This document shows, piece by piece, positions 35,773 to 43,152 of a DNA stretch of 64,000 nucleotides. Both the position numbers and the translations under genes were made by a program. The notes under the pieces were generated by a model. The model was not told where the DNA came from. It saw nothing but the letters and a program-made list of their open reading frames with translations, and made no database searches. Source of the stretch: Salinibacillus xinjiangensis (GTDB lineage: Bacteria > Bacillota > Bacilli > Bacillales > Alkalibacillaceae); the NCBI RefSeq assembly GCF_009649735.1, contig NZ_WJNH01000002.1, positions 310,001 through 374,000 on the forward strand, read 5' to 3'. Each line of letters starts with the position of its first letter. Position 1 is the stretch's first letter.

Positions 35773-35807
35773 AAAAAAATCAGCGGTTAAAACCGCTGAT
35801 TTTTTTA
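35773..35807 (+). terminator. Terminator after patA
   Basis: AAAATCAGCGGTT and AACCGCTGATTTT form a stem with a tiny loop, an A run before and a T run after. It can also serve the convergent spo0E-like gene. Confidence 0.88.
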
Positions 35808-35837
35808 ATGAAGTTTGAAAGATTTATGAAGTTACCT

Positions 35838-36017
35838 TTACGTTTTTGTTCTATTTTCAAGAACCATTTGATACATATTAAGTAAGGTATCCAGCTTTCT
35901 ACTAATTTGAATAGACTCCTTACTCGTAAAACCATTGACAGATGCAACTTCAATCATTTTGGATCGAACCAATTCGATCTCTCTCTTTAGTTTTAACATA
36001 TCGTTAGTAGACGCCAC
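35838..36017 (-). CDS. Spo0E-like aspartyl-phosphate phosphatase, second copy
   Basis: A protein of 53-59 aa; core MLKLKREIELVRSKMIEV and the signature SRKLDTLLNMYQ (usual SQELD). Spo0E-type phosphatases dephosphorylate Spo0A~P and delay sporulation. The start is GTG 36017, with GGGGGG about 8 bases upstream; ATG 35999 is an alternative. It is too short for many gene finders. It lies 73 bases after another spo0E-like gene and is probably co-transcribed with it. Confidence 0.82.
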   Translation of the reverse strand: MASTNDMLKLKREIELVRSKMIEVASVNGFTSKESIQISRKLDTLLNMYQMVLENRTKT

Positions 36018-36090
36018 CGATGGAGCCCCCCAAGTTACTAACCTTTTTTCAATCTTAACATGAACAAGTTCTATTTGCGTGGTGTCTATA

Positions 36091-36297
36091 TCAATTTTTT
36101 GACAAATTATAGCTTTTCTCCTCTAGCTTGTCCCTTATGTATAAGTTGATCAGATTATCTAACTCTTGACTAACAGATAACGTTTTTGCACTTTCAATTC
36201 CAAAATCATCCGCCATGTCGTGCATTTCTTCTCTTTTCTCAACAATGGCTTCATACAAATATTCATTCCTCATATCTTCAGTTGTAAGCTTTCTCAT
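36091..36297 (-). CDS. Spo0E-like aspartyl-phosphate phosphatase, first copy
   Basis: A 68-aa helical-hairpin protein with the signature LSVSQELDNLINLYI. The SQELD motif supplies the side chains that position water on Spo0A-phosphate. Its N terminus (MRKLTTEDMRNEYLYEAI) is longer than in the neighbouring copy. GAAAGGG precedes the ATG at 36297. A sigma-A-type promoter lies just upstream, so both copies probably form one operon opposing the KinB-like kinase of this window. Confidence 0.85.
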   Translation of the reverse strand: MRKLTTEDMRNEYLYEAIVEKREEMHDMADDFGIESAKTLSVSQELDNLINLYIRDKLEEKSYNLSKN

Positions 36298-36317
36298 ACC
36301 CTATTACCCTTTCTATT

Positions 36318-36346
36318 TGTTTATTAAACGTTTATGATTATGTCAA
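36318..36346 (-). promoter_or_regulatory. Predicted promoter of the spo0E-like pair
   Basis: TTGACA (36341-36346) and TAAACA (36318-36323) are 17 bp apart on the minus strand, giving a start about 10-15 bases before the coding region's leader. The -35 is perfect; the -10 is weak. Confidence 0.45.
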
Positions 36347-36431
36347 AAGTAATATGAAAAGTAAATAGAATCGCAAAATTAGACAAATTATTTTGAAATT
36401 TATAGGAATATAGTGAATAATGATGCCATGC

Positions 36432-36438
36432 TTCGACA
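36432..36438 (-). promoter_or_regulatory. 0A-box-like heptamer
   Basis: TGTCGAA on the minus strand equals the Spo0A recognition heptamer. It is about 90 bp upstream of the predicted promoter of the spo0E-like pair, in the 350-bp gap to sipT. Several chance matches are expected per window, so it is weak evidence. Nothing else could be supported in the gap. Confidence 0.25.
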
Positions 36439-36648
36439 TGAATTGAGGTTTTGTGGGGTGATTTATAGGGGATTTACTCTACTTTAAATATTTTAATATC
36501 ATATAATCGCCTGCCTGGTTACTAGTACCTATAGATAACCTCTCTTAACGTTTAACATATAAAAAAGAGGATTAATAGGTATCCGAAATGAATACATATG
36601 GTAACATATATATATGCGATAATATAGAATGAGAAGGGAAGAACAATT

Positions 36649-37158
36649 TTGGCAAAAGAGATTTGGGAATGGGGAAAAGCTATTTTAATTGCAATTGGAC
36701 TTGCATTTATTATCCGATCATTCGTATTTGCAACATCGGTTGTTGAAGGTGCAAGTATGTATCCAACCTTAGAAAATGGTGAGCGAGTCATATTTAATAA
36801 AGCTATTTATTACCTATCTGAGCCTGATCGTGGAGACATTGTAATCATCCAAAGGCCAACGAAAAACTATGTTAAGCGTGTAGTAGGATTACCAAATGAT
36901 GTCATTGAAGTAAAGGATCACACGTTATACATTAATGATAAGAAAAAGGATCAAATTTATTTAGATGAGGAAGCAATCAACGGTACAGGTGATTTTGGAC
37001 CTATAACAGTGCCCTCTGACAGCTACTTTGTGATGGGAGATAACCGCTCGATTAGCAAGGACAGTCGTAATGGTTTAGGGTTCATTGAAGAAGATGAAAT
37101 CATTGGACGAAGTGAACTGATTATTTATCCATTCGGAGAGTTTTCTTTGACGCGATAA
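36649..37158 (+). CDS. sipT: Signal peptidase I
   Basis: A 169-aa membrane-anchored serine peptidase that cleaves Sec signal peptides outside the membrane. One N-terminal helix (AILIAIGLAFIIRSFVF) is followed by the Ser box EGASMYPTL and the Lys box KNYVKRVVGLP; VMGDNRSISKDSR is the third conserved box. Length and neighbourhood fit B. subtilis SipT. The start is TTG 36649 with GAAGGGA upstream; no ATG is available. Confidence 0.93.
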   Translation: MAKEIWEWGKAILIAIGLAFIIRSFVFATSVVEGASMYPTLENGERVIFNKAIYYLSEPDRGDIVIIQRPTKNYVKRVVGLPNDVIEVKDHTLYINDKKKDQIYLDEEAINGTGDFGPITVPSDSYFVMGDNRSISKDSRNGLGFIEEDEIIGRSELIIYPFGEFSLTR

Positions 37159-37172
37159 TCATTTCATTTAAT

Positions 37173-37206
37173 AAATCCTTGTTACCACATGGGTAACAAG
37201 GATTTT
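37173..37206 (+). terminator. Terminator after sipT
   Basis: AAATCCTTGTTACC and GGGTAACAAGGATTT form a 13-bp stem with a short loop and a T tail. Confidence 0.85.
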
Positions 37207-37227
37207 TACATGTTACGTATTTTTCCA

Positions 37228-37308
37228 TCAAGCATGGTCAAACATGCAAAAGCCTATATTTACTAGAAGAATACCCACACAAACAATCCCCATAATAGTT
37301 TCGAGCAT
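37228..37308 (-). CDS. Possible 26-aa membrane peptide
   Basis: The frame MLETIMGIVCVGILLVNIGF ends CMFDHA. GGAGGTGTAGGG lies 4-12 bases before the ATG, one of the best ribosome sites nearby. The peptide would be a single membrane helix. It sits alone in the 315-bp gap between sipT and the zinc-ribbon gene. I recognise no family. It could be a small membrane regulator or a chance frame. Confidence 0.45.
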   Translation of the reverse strand: MLETIMGIVCVGILLVNIGFCMFDHA

Positions 37309-37473
37309 TACCCTACACCTCCATTCAACATCTATTATATGTAGAGGAATAAGTTCTACTAATCCCATATATATTTTACCAAAAAATCCACAGATTTAAG
37401 ACTCTTTTTTTGAAATTGTATGTTAAAATTTATTGTGACTTCAATTATACTACACGGTTAGCAGGTGATTAAG

Positions 37474-38628
37474 ATGCCCCATTGTCCTTACTGTGGGACA
37501 GAAGTAAAAAATGAAGAACAATTCTGTATCAATTGCGGAAAAGAATTACCAAACGACCTCTCAAGTCGTTTATCAAATAAAGGATTTAACAGATGGTGGT
37601 TCCTACCAATGGGTACACTATTAGTTTCGATTCTTCTTTTAATTGGATTTTATTTCTTACTATCCTATCAAGAAAATAAAGCTATAGATACTTATTATAA
37701 CGGTGAAAATATGGCGCTAGAAGGCAAGTTTCAACAGGCTAAGGATTTATTTTCCGAAGCCCTTGATAAAAAAGAGAACTTTTCTGCAGCCAGACAAAAT
37801 GTTCAGTTTATGGACATTGCGATTTCGATTCAAAATCAGCTTCATTCTGCTAATAATTTAATGCAGGAAGAAGCTTATGTACAAGCCTTAACCATCACGA
37901 AAAATGCTGAAGAAGAGCTACAAAATTACGATGGTAAAGTAGTCAACAAACTGCTTAACAAGTTAATCGACAAGCGAAACGAAATTAAAACTGAAGAGTT
38001 AAAGTTCAATCTTAATCAAGACCCAAGCATTGAAGATTTAAAGGTATTACTATGGCAAGCCGAAAGCATTCAAAATGAAGAAGCCAAATCAATCACCAAG
38101 GATATACGCACTCGTTTAGTTAATTTTACGTATACAAAAGCCAATGAAAGCTTGAAATTAAGACAATTTTCAGATGCCATGACCATTATTGAGGATGGTC
38201 TTCGCTATGCGCCAGAGAGCGAAAAATTAAACAGCCTTAAGACTACGATTGAAAAAGAAAAAGTTGCATTTGAAACTGAGCAACAAAAACGAATTTCGCA
38301 GGCTATGGATGCTGCTGAAAAAGAACATCAATTAAACAAAAACGATGCGATTGAAATTGTATCCATTTCATCAAGCATGGACGAATTTGGTGACCTTATT
38401 GTAAAGGGTAAGTTAAAAAGCGTAGCAACTGTACCTATTTATTCCGTGTCTGTATCCTATCAACTTGTCAATGAAGATGACGAAGTTGTGGAATCCAATG
38501 AAGTATACACCTATCCAGATACTCTTTATCCTGACGAAGAAGGTAATTTTGAGTTTACCCATTATGAAATTGATCAAGAGTATAAAGCGAAAATAGATAA
38601 GATACAGTGGTTCCTGGAGTCACCATGA
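37474..38628 (+). CDS. Zinc-ribbon membrane protein with helical repeat domain
   Basis: A 384-aa protein. Residues 1-25 form a zinc ribbon (CPYCG..CINCG). One membrane helix (about 43-65) follows, then a long Glu/Lys-rich helical region with TPR-like packing (about 70-290), and a C-terminal beta domain (about 300-384) that resembles FxLYD-type extracellular modules (IVSISSSMDEFGDLIVKGK). Topology: ribbon inside, repeats and beta domain outside. The role is unknown. The HtrA-like protease gene starts 16 bases later, so the two probably act together at the membrane. Confidence 0.75.
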   Translation: MPHCPYCGTEVKNEEQFCINCGKELPNDLSSRLSNKGFNRWWFLPMGTLLVSILLLIGFYFLLSYQENKAIDTYYNGENMALEGKFQQAKDLFSEALDKKENFSAARQNVQFMDIAISIQNQLHSANNLMQEEAYVQALTITKNAEEELQNYDGKVVNKLLNKLIDKRNEIKTEELKFNLNQDPSIEDLKVLLWQAESIQNEEAKSITKDIRTRLVNFTYTKANESLKLRQFSDAMTIIEDGLRYAPESEKLNSLKTTIEKEKVAFETEQQKRISQAMDAAEKEHQLNKNDAIEIVSISSSMDEFGDLIVKGKLKSVATVPIYSVSVSYQLVNEDDEVVESNEVYTYPDTLYPDEEGNFEFTHYEIDQEYKAKIDKIQWFLESP

Positions 38629-38643
38629 TAGGAGTTGAGACAA

Positions 38644-39831
38644 TTGAAGAAAAAATATATTTTTTGGCCTGTGGTATTGTCACTTTTCACTGGGATTATC
38701 CTAATCGGTTTACTATTCCTTGTATACCAAAATTGGAATGAGGATAATATATCATTGGAAAATGATGTAGCAAAGCTTGTTCGGACCAATAAAGAAGAAA
38801 AAGAGACCAATTTGAAAACAATCATTCACGAGGCTCAAAAATCAGTTGTTCAAATTGAGGCAGAAAATGAGAGCGGACAAAACATTGGTTCTGGATTTAT
38901 CTTTAATGAAAAAGGCGATATTATAACAAATGCTCATGTTGTACAGGATGCCGATTCTATCTTTGTGAAAACGTCTGATGCCCGCACCTACCCCGCCGCC
39001 TTAGTTGGAATTGGCGAAAATGAGGATGTGGCAGTACTACGTGTCCCACAATTGGTCGATCGAAGTACGTTACCGATTGATGGGGATTTCGAAGGTGAAA
39101 TAGGTGATGATATTATTGCAGTTGGTAGTCCGCTTGGTTTTCAAAATACTGTTACAATAGGGATTATCTCTGGAAAAAATCGTAACTTTACCGTTGAAGA
39201 AGGATATGACTATCAAGGTCTCTATCAAATTTCAGCGCCTATCACAAACGGAAATAGTGGCGGCCCGCTCATTCATCGTCAAACCGGAAATATAATTGCA
39301 ATCAATTCAGCCGGTTCTAAGGAAGGACAAATTGGATTCAGTCTTCCTCTTCATGAGGTTATTGACCTTGTGAACATGTGGTCAGATCAAGCAGACGATC
39401 AAGAATTAAATTATAACACTGAACTCACAACGTATGAGCAAGTGGATGAAGAACAGCTTAAGCAGGATGCTAACTATATCGTAAACTACTTCTTTGAGAA
39501 TCTTGAAATGAGAGATTATTTAAATGCTTACACTCTACTAGGTAGTGATTTACAAAATCAAAAAACGTATCAGGACTTTCGAAAAGAATACGTACATGTG
39601 AATGATTTAAGCATAAATAATGTTGAAACAGAAATGACCTCCTCCCACCGTGTTCAAATCACCTTGAATGCGGATCATATCTCAAGGAAAGATAAACAAA
39701 TACGATTAACCGAGCATTACAAATCCACATTTGTAATTGGGTATGAGAATGATCAATTAAAAATATTAGAGCAAGAAAGAGAATTATTATCAACAACAGA
39801 GCAAGAACTCACTGTCCCTGAAGAACAATAA
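38644..39831 (+). CDS. Membrane-anchored trypsin-like (HtrA-type) serine protease without PDZ
   Basis: A 395-aa protein with one N-terminal membrane helix (about 8-28), a linker, and a trypsin-like domain (about 60-245). The catalytic triad is in ITNAHVV (His), ENEDVAVLR (Asp) and ITNGNSGGPL (Ser). Instead of the usual PDZ domain, the C terminus (about 270-385) looks like an NTF2/DUF4878-type fold (YIVNYFFENLEMRDYLNAY). It would work outside the membrane in protein quality control or signalling. TTG 38644 with TAGGAG upstream is the likely start. It is co-transcribed with the zinc-ribbon protein gene. Confidence 0.85.
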   Translation: MKKKYIFWPVVLSLFTGIILIGLLFLVYQNWNEDNISLENDVAKLVRTNKEEKETNLKTIIHEAQKSVVQIEAENESGQNIGSGFIFNEKGDIITNAHVVQDADSIFVKTSDARTYPAALVGIGENEDVAVLRVPQLVDRSTLPIDGDFEGEIGDDIIAVGSPLGFQNTVTIGIISGKNRNFTVEEGYDYQGLYQISAPITNGNSGGPLIHRQTGNIIAINSAGSKEGQIGFSLPLHEVIDLVNMWSDQADDQELNYNTELTTYEQVDEEQLKQDANYIVNYFFENLEMRDYLNAYTLLGSDLQNQKTYQDFRKEYVHVNDLSINNVETEMTSSHRVQITLNADHISRKDKQIRLTEHYKSTFVIGYENDQLKILEQERELLSTTEQELTVPEEQ

Positions 39832-39849
39832 GACATCTAATTACACAAA

Positions 39850-39881
39850 TAGGCCTCCTTGCCAATAGCAAGTAGGCTTTT
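39850..39881 (+). terminator. Terminator after the protease gene
   Basis: GCCTCCTTGC and GCAAGTAGGC form a 10-bp stem with one mismatch and a 5-nt loop, followed by TTTTTAC. Confidence 0.75.
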
Positions 39882-39912
39882 TACATGATGCTTTCTATGA
39901 AAAAGTTTTTTT

Positions 39913-40500
39913 GACTAAAAAGATATAAACTGCGACGTAAAAAAGTGTCTCCCAAGTCATTCTGATGAGTGCCTGCAAACCGTTCCGGCAGAATACTCCG
40001 CTTTCCATGGGCACTGCCTCAGCCTCCTCGTAAAGAAAACTTGGCTAGCGCCAAGCCGTAAGGCGCCGGCGATTGCCTAGTTGCACTTATACTATCTTCC
40101 AACTGAACTTAAAATTTTTGATAGTAGAAGCAAAGACCGCTTCCTGCGGGGTCTTCACCACGCTTCTTCCCATAGGAGTCTCCGTATTCTGCCTCCACTA
40201 TTAGAGTGTTCTGATGAATGTATGGTTAAAAAGCTTTTAATAACCAATAGTTCAGCTCTAAATAAACTATTGAGGCACTGCATATAGCGGAGGAAATACA
40301 CGGGGAGCAAAGAGACAGCTGAGACCCCGCAGCTTTAGCGAGGAAGCTCAGCGCTCGCCCGCGGAAAGCGAAGTGTATTTCCGTAGCGACGGTTTCGAAC
40401 TCATCAAATTGATTTTTGGAAACTAGTAATGCTAAAATTACGTCGCAGTTTATATCCACTGCAAAGTATAAAAAGCAACAACATTTACGAAAACAGCCTT
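39913..40500. mobile_element. Composite palindromic repeat element, copy B (MITE-like)
   Basis: It starts GACTAAAAAGATATAAACTG (39913-39932) then CGACGTAA, and ends with TTACGTCGCAGTTTATATC (about 40439-40457), then ATTTACGAAAACAGCCTT (to 40500). The ends thus share an inverted core of about 20 bp. The two interior arms (about 39980-40210 and 40280-40400) are imperfect inverted repeats around AAAAGCTTTT near 40230. One module of about 100 bp (40031-40132), absent from copy A, is inserted in the left arm and holds its own palindrome CTTGGCTAGCGCCAAG. There is no transposase or credible gene. Confidence 0.75.
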
Positions 40501-40510
40501 ACATGAGGAA

Positions 40511-41053
40511 CTAGTTTATCGAACACTCAAGTAAAAGTAAGGGATCACTCGAATGGTTGGTAATGATTTGCAGGTAATACCTATTTTGTTGAATCTCTAA
40601 TGTTTGTAATGAACACCAGTTTTTACATTCTTGAAGGGAAAAATCAATGGCAAGGTCAAGTTGATGGTATAACGTTAAATAAGAGGAAAACTGCTGGTAT
40701 GATAAAGGGGATAATTCATCTCCATATTTTGCTTTTATTCGTACAGGTTCGTTTTGGAGTCCAAGATTAACGATTTGGAAGATAGCATCGCCCTCATGAG
40801 GCTTTGCTGGAATATTGATGGGCATTACGGCTAGCCCTTTGTTTGTTTCATAGATAACCATTATCACTTTTACTCGATGGTCCAAATCTATTTTGACTTG
40901 TAAACAATCAACGCGATTAGGACTTTGTGATAATAGATCAACACTTGCCTCATCCGGATTTAGCTCCAAATGATTATGGATTCGAACTTTATCAGATGTA
41001 GAATTGACCCAGGCAATTCCCGGACTATGAAGTGAAAATCTTATATATCGCAT
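40511..41053 (-). CDS. Hypothetical protein, 180 aa
   Basis: I do not recognise this protein. It is mostly beta-rich (VRIHNHLELNPDEASVDL, VDCLQVKIDLDHRVKVIMVI) with several polar loops, no signal peptide and no membrane helix. AAGGAGGGG stands 4 bases before the ATG, so translation is likely. The stop codon lies 11 bases beyond repeat element B. No terminator was seen after it except what the element might supply, so the element may form the mRNA 3' end. Confidence 0.7.
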   Translation of the reverse strand: MRYIRFSLHSPGIAWVNSTSDKVRIHNHLELNPDEASVDLLSQSPNRVDCLQVKIDLDHRVKVIMVIYETNKGLAVMPINIPAKPHEGDAIFQIVNLGLQNEPVRIKAKYGDELSPLSYQQFSSYLTLYHQLDLAIDFSLQECKNWCSLQTLEIQQNRYYLQIITNHSSDPLLLLECSIN

Positions 41054-41131
41054 ACTACCCCTCCTTATGCTGCATCCTTAACATTTTATGCGAGCTTATG
41101 GAGATAGTATTCAATCTTTAAGAATCCATAA

Positions 41132-41166
41132 AAAACAGCCTCTCCCTATATAGGATTAGCTGTTTT
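41132..41166 (-). terminator. Terminator after the GGDEF-EAL gene
   Basis: AAAACAGC and GCTGTTTT form an 8-bp stem with a long loop, followed by TTTTATGG on the minus strand. Confidence 0.6.
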
Positions 41167-41168
41167 CT

Positions 41169-43127
41169 TTAGCACAAAAACGATTCCACTTTGTCGGCTG
41201 CTACGGGTTTACTAATATAAAAGCCTTGGATTTCATCACATTTTTCATTTTTAAGAAACTCCAACTGCTCCTTAGTCTCGACTCCCTCAGCAATCACCTT
41301 CATATTTAATGCATGTGACAAATGAATAATTGACTTTACAATGGATTGGTTTTGTTCTCTTTGACCTCTAATAAATAGCTGATCAATCTTAAGCTTACTC
41401 AATGGAAATTGACTTAAATACTTCATGGACGAATACCCTGTGCCAAAATCATCAATAGAAACATTTACCCCTAGTCCCTTTAATCCATTCAAGGTTTCCA
41501 TGATAAATTCTTCATTGGACATAGCCATACTTTCAGTAATTTCCAGCTCTAAGTATTTTGGGTTTAATCCGGTTTCCTGTAATACAGCTTCCACCTTCTC
41601 AACAAGACTTTTTTGTAAAAACTGCTTAACAGACAAATTCACACTAATCTTCATAGGAGAATACCCTTTATCTTGCCATTCCTTTGTCTGTCTACATGCC
41701 TCTTTCAGAACCCAATCCCCTATTTCAATGATCAAACCCGTTTTTTCTGCTAAAGGAATAAACACTCCTGGCGAAATTGACCCCTTCTCCGGATGATTCC
41801 ATCGTAATAAAGCCTCAAAACCAATCACACAATTAGTTGAAATATCCACTTGTGGCTGATAATGAATCTCGAATTGTGATAATCTTATCGCTTTCCTCAG
41901 CTCGTTTTCAATGGTCAGCATTTCTTTAAAGTTTTCTGTAATCGATGATTCAAATAATTGATAATGATTCCGCTGTTTATCTTTAATCACATACATCGCA
42001 GAGTCCGCATGTTTCACTAATTCGTTTGAGCTTGTTCCATTTTCAGGATAAATACTGATCCCAATACTAACGGTTGTGTATATCTCATAATCATTTACAT
42101 CAATTGGCGTTTGAAAAGCAGCGATTATCTTTTTTGCCAACTCCTCTGCCTCATGCTTAGATTGAATTCCTCTTTGCAAAAGTAAAAACTCATCCCCGCT
42201 CATTCGTGCAATAAAGTTCTGTTCATTAAGTAATTGCTTCAATCGCTCTGAGCATGCTTTTAACATTGCATCCCCAAACTGATATCCAAGCGTATCATTT
42301 ATTTGTTTAAAGTTATCAACGTCAATAAAGTGGACAGCCATCCGACAATCCTCTTCTCTACATTCTTTAATAGCCTCTTCTAAAGTTTTATTGAAAAAAT
42401 TCCGATTAGGCAACTCAGTTAACTCGTCATAATAGGCCATAAATTCTATTTGTTTTTCGCTACGAACTCTCTCTGAAACATCACGAATAATCGCAATACG
42501 TAATTGTCTATTCGTATCCGCATATACTTGAGGTAGCACTTCCACATAGATGGATTGTCCGTCTTTTTTATAGCCTTTTAAACGGTAGGGTCCTTCATGA
42601 TATGTATTGATGTTCTTCTTTAAGACATCCAAATATTTTCGATCAACAATTGAAAACACAGATTGATCCAAAAGTTCCTCTTTTGAATAACCTAGAATTT
42701 GTGCAAAGGATTGATCACAATCCACAATCCTCCCCTCCTCATGAAGCACCATACCTTCTGAGGGCTGCTTCATCATTTTACTTAGGGAATACAACAAATT
42801 GTCTTTTTTCTCACTTAACCGAATGGGATTTAAATGTATGCAAAATTGATGTTCATCAACCTTCCAGCTTTTGACTTGTACAACATTCGAAACTGGTGTT
42901 TTCATATCTACTAGCATTTGATGCTCTTCTTTTTCTGTGATTAGGTTTGATTCAAAGTATGTGTCAGCTTTCTTTCCAGTCACATTGGCATCTCCGAGAA
43001 CTTGAATGGCAGATTTATTCGCATATAGGATCTTTCCAGATTCGTTGATAAAAAGTAGTGCATCTCCTAAATATTCTGTAAGCTTTCCCGGAACCAAAAG
43101 CTTTTCGATCATCGAATTCTTTTCCAA
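41169..43127 (-). CDS. PAS-PAS-GGDEF-EAL c-di-GMP turnover protein
   Basis: A 652-aa cytosolic protein: two PAS domains (about 15-100 and 115-225), a GGDEF domain (about 226-390) and an EAL domain (about 400-650). The GGDEF active loop is MSGDEFLLL, a tolerated variant of GGDEF. The EAL domain keeps GFEALLRW, the metal-site DDFGTGYSS and EGVETKEQ, so phosphodiesterase activity is likely. Net activity may be switched by the PAS sensors. The start is TTG 43127 with AGGAGG 7 bases upstream. It lies 25 bases after ktrD with no terminator, so the two are probably one operon. Confidence 0.93.
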   Translation of the reverse strand: MEKNSMIEKLLVPGKLTEYLGDALLFINESGKILYANKSAIQVLGDANVTGKKADTYFESNLITEKEEHQMLVDMKTPVSNVVQVKSWKVDEHQFCIHLNPIRLSEKKDNLLYSLSKMMKQPSEGMVLHEEGRIVDCDQSFAQILGYSKEELLDQSVFSIVDRKYLDVLKKNINTYHEGPYRLKGYKKDGQSIYVEVLPQVYADTNRQLRIAIIRDVSERVRSEKQIEFMAYYDELTELPNRNFFNKTLEEAIKECREEDCRMAVHFIDVDNFKQINDTLGYQFGDAMLKACSERLKQLLNEQNFIARMSGDEFLLLQRGIQSKHEAEELAKKIIAAFQTPIDVNDYEIYTTVSIGISIYPENGTSSNELVKHADSAMYVIKDKQRNHYQLFESSITENFKEMLTIENELRKAIRLSQFEIHYQPQVDISTNCVIGFEALLRWNHPEKGSISPGVFIPLAEKTGLIIEIGDWVLKEACRQTKEWQDKGYSPMKISVNLSVKQFLQKSLVEKVEAVLQETGLNPKYLELEITESMAMSNEEFIMETLNGLKGLGVNVSIDDFGTGYSSMKYLSQFPLSKLKIDQLFIRGQREQNQSIVKSIIHLSHALNMKVIAEGVETKEQLEFLKNEKCDEIQGFYISKPVAADKVESFLC

Positions 43128-43152
43128 CTTAATTCCTCCTAGAAGGTTTGAC

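Noticed and set aside
40081-40459. Open frames of 68 and 77 codons inside repeat element B
   Set aside because: Same reason: repeat sequence, no ribosome site, and no matching frame in copy A.
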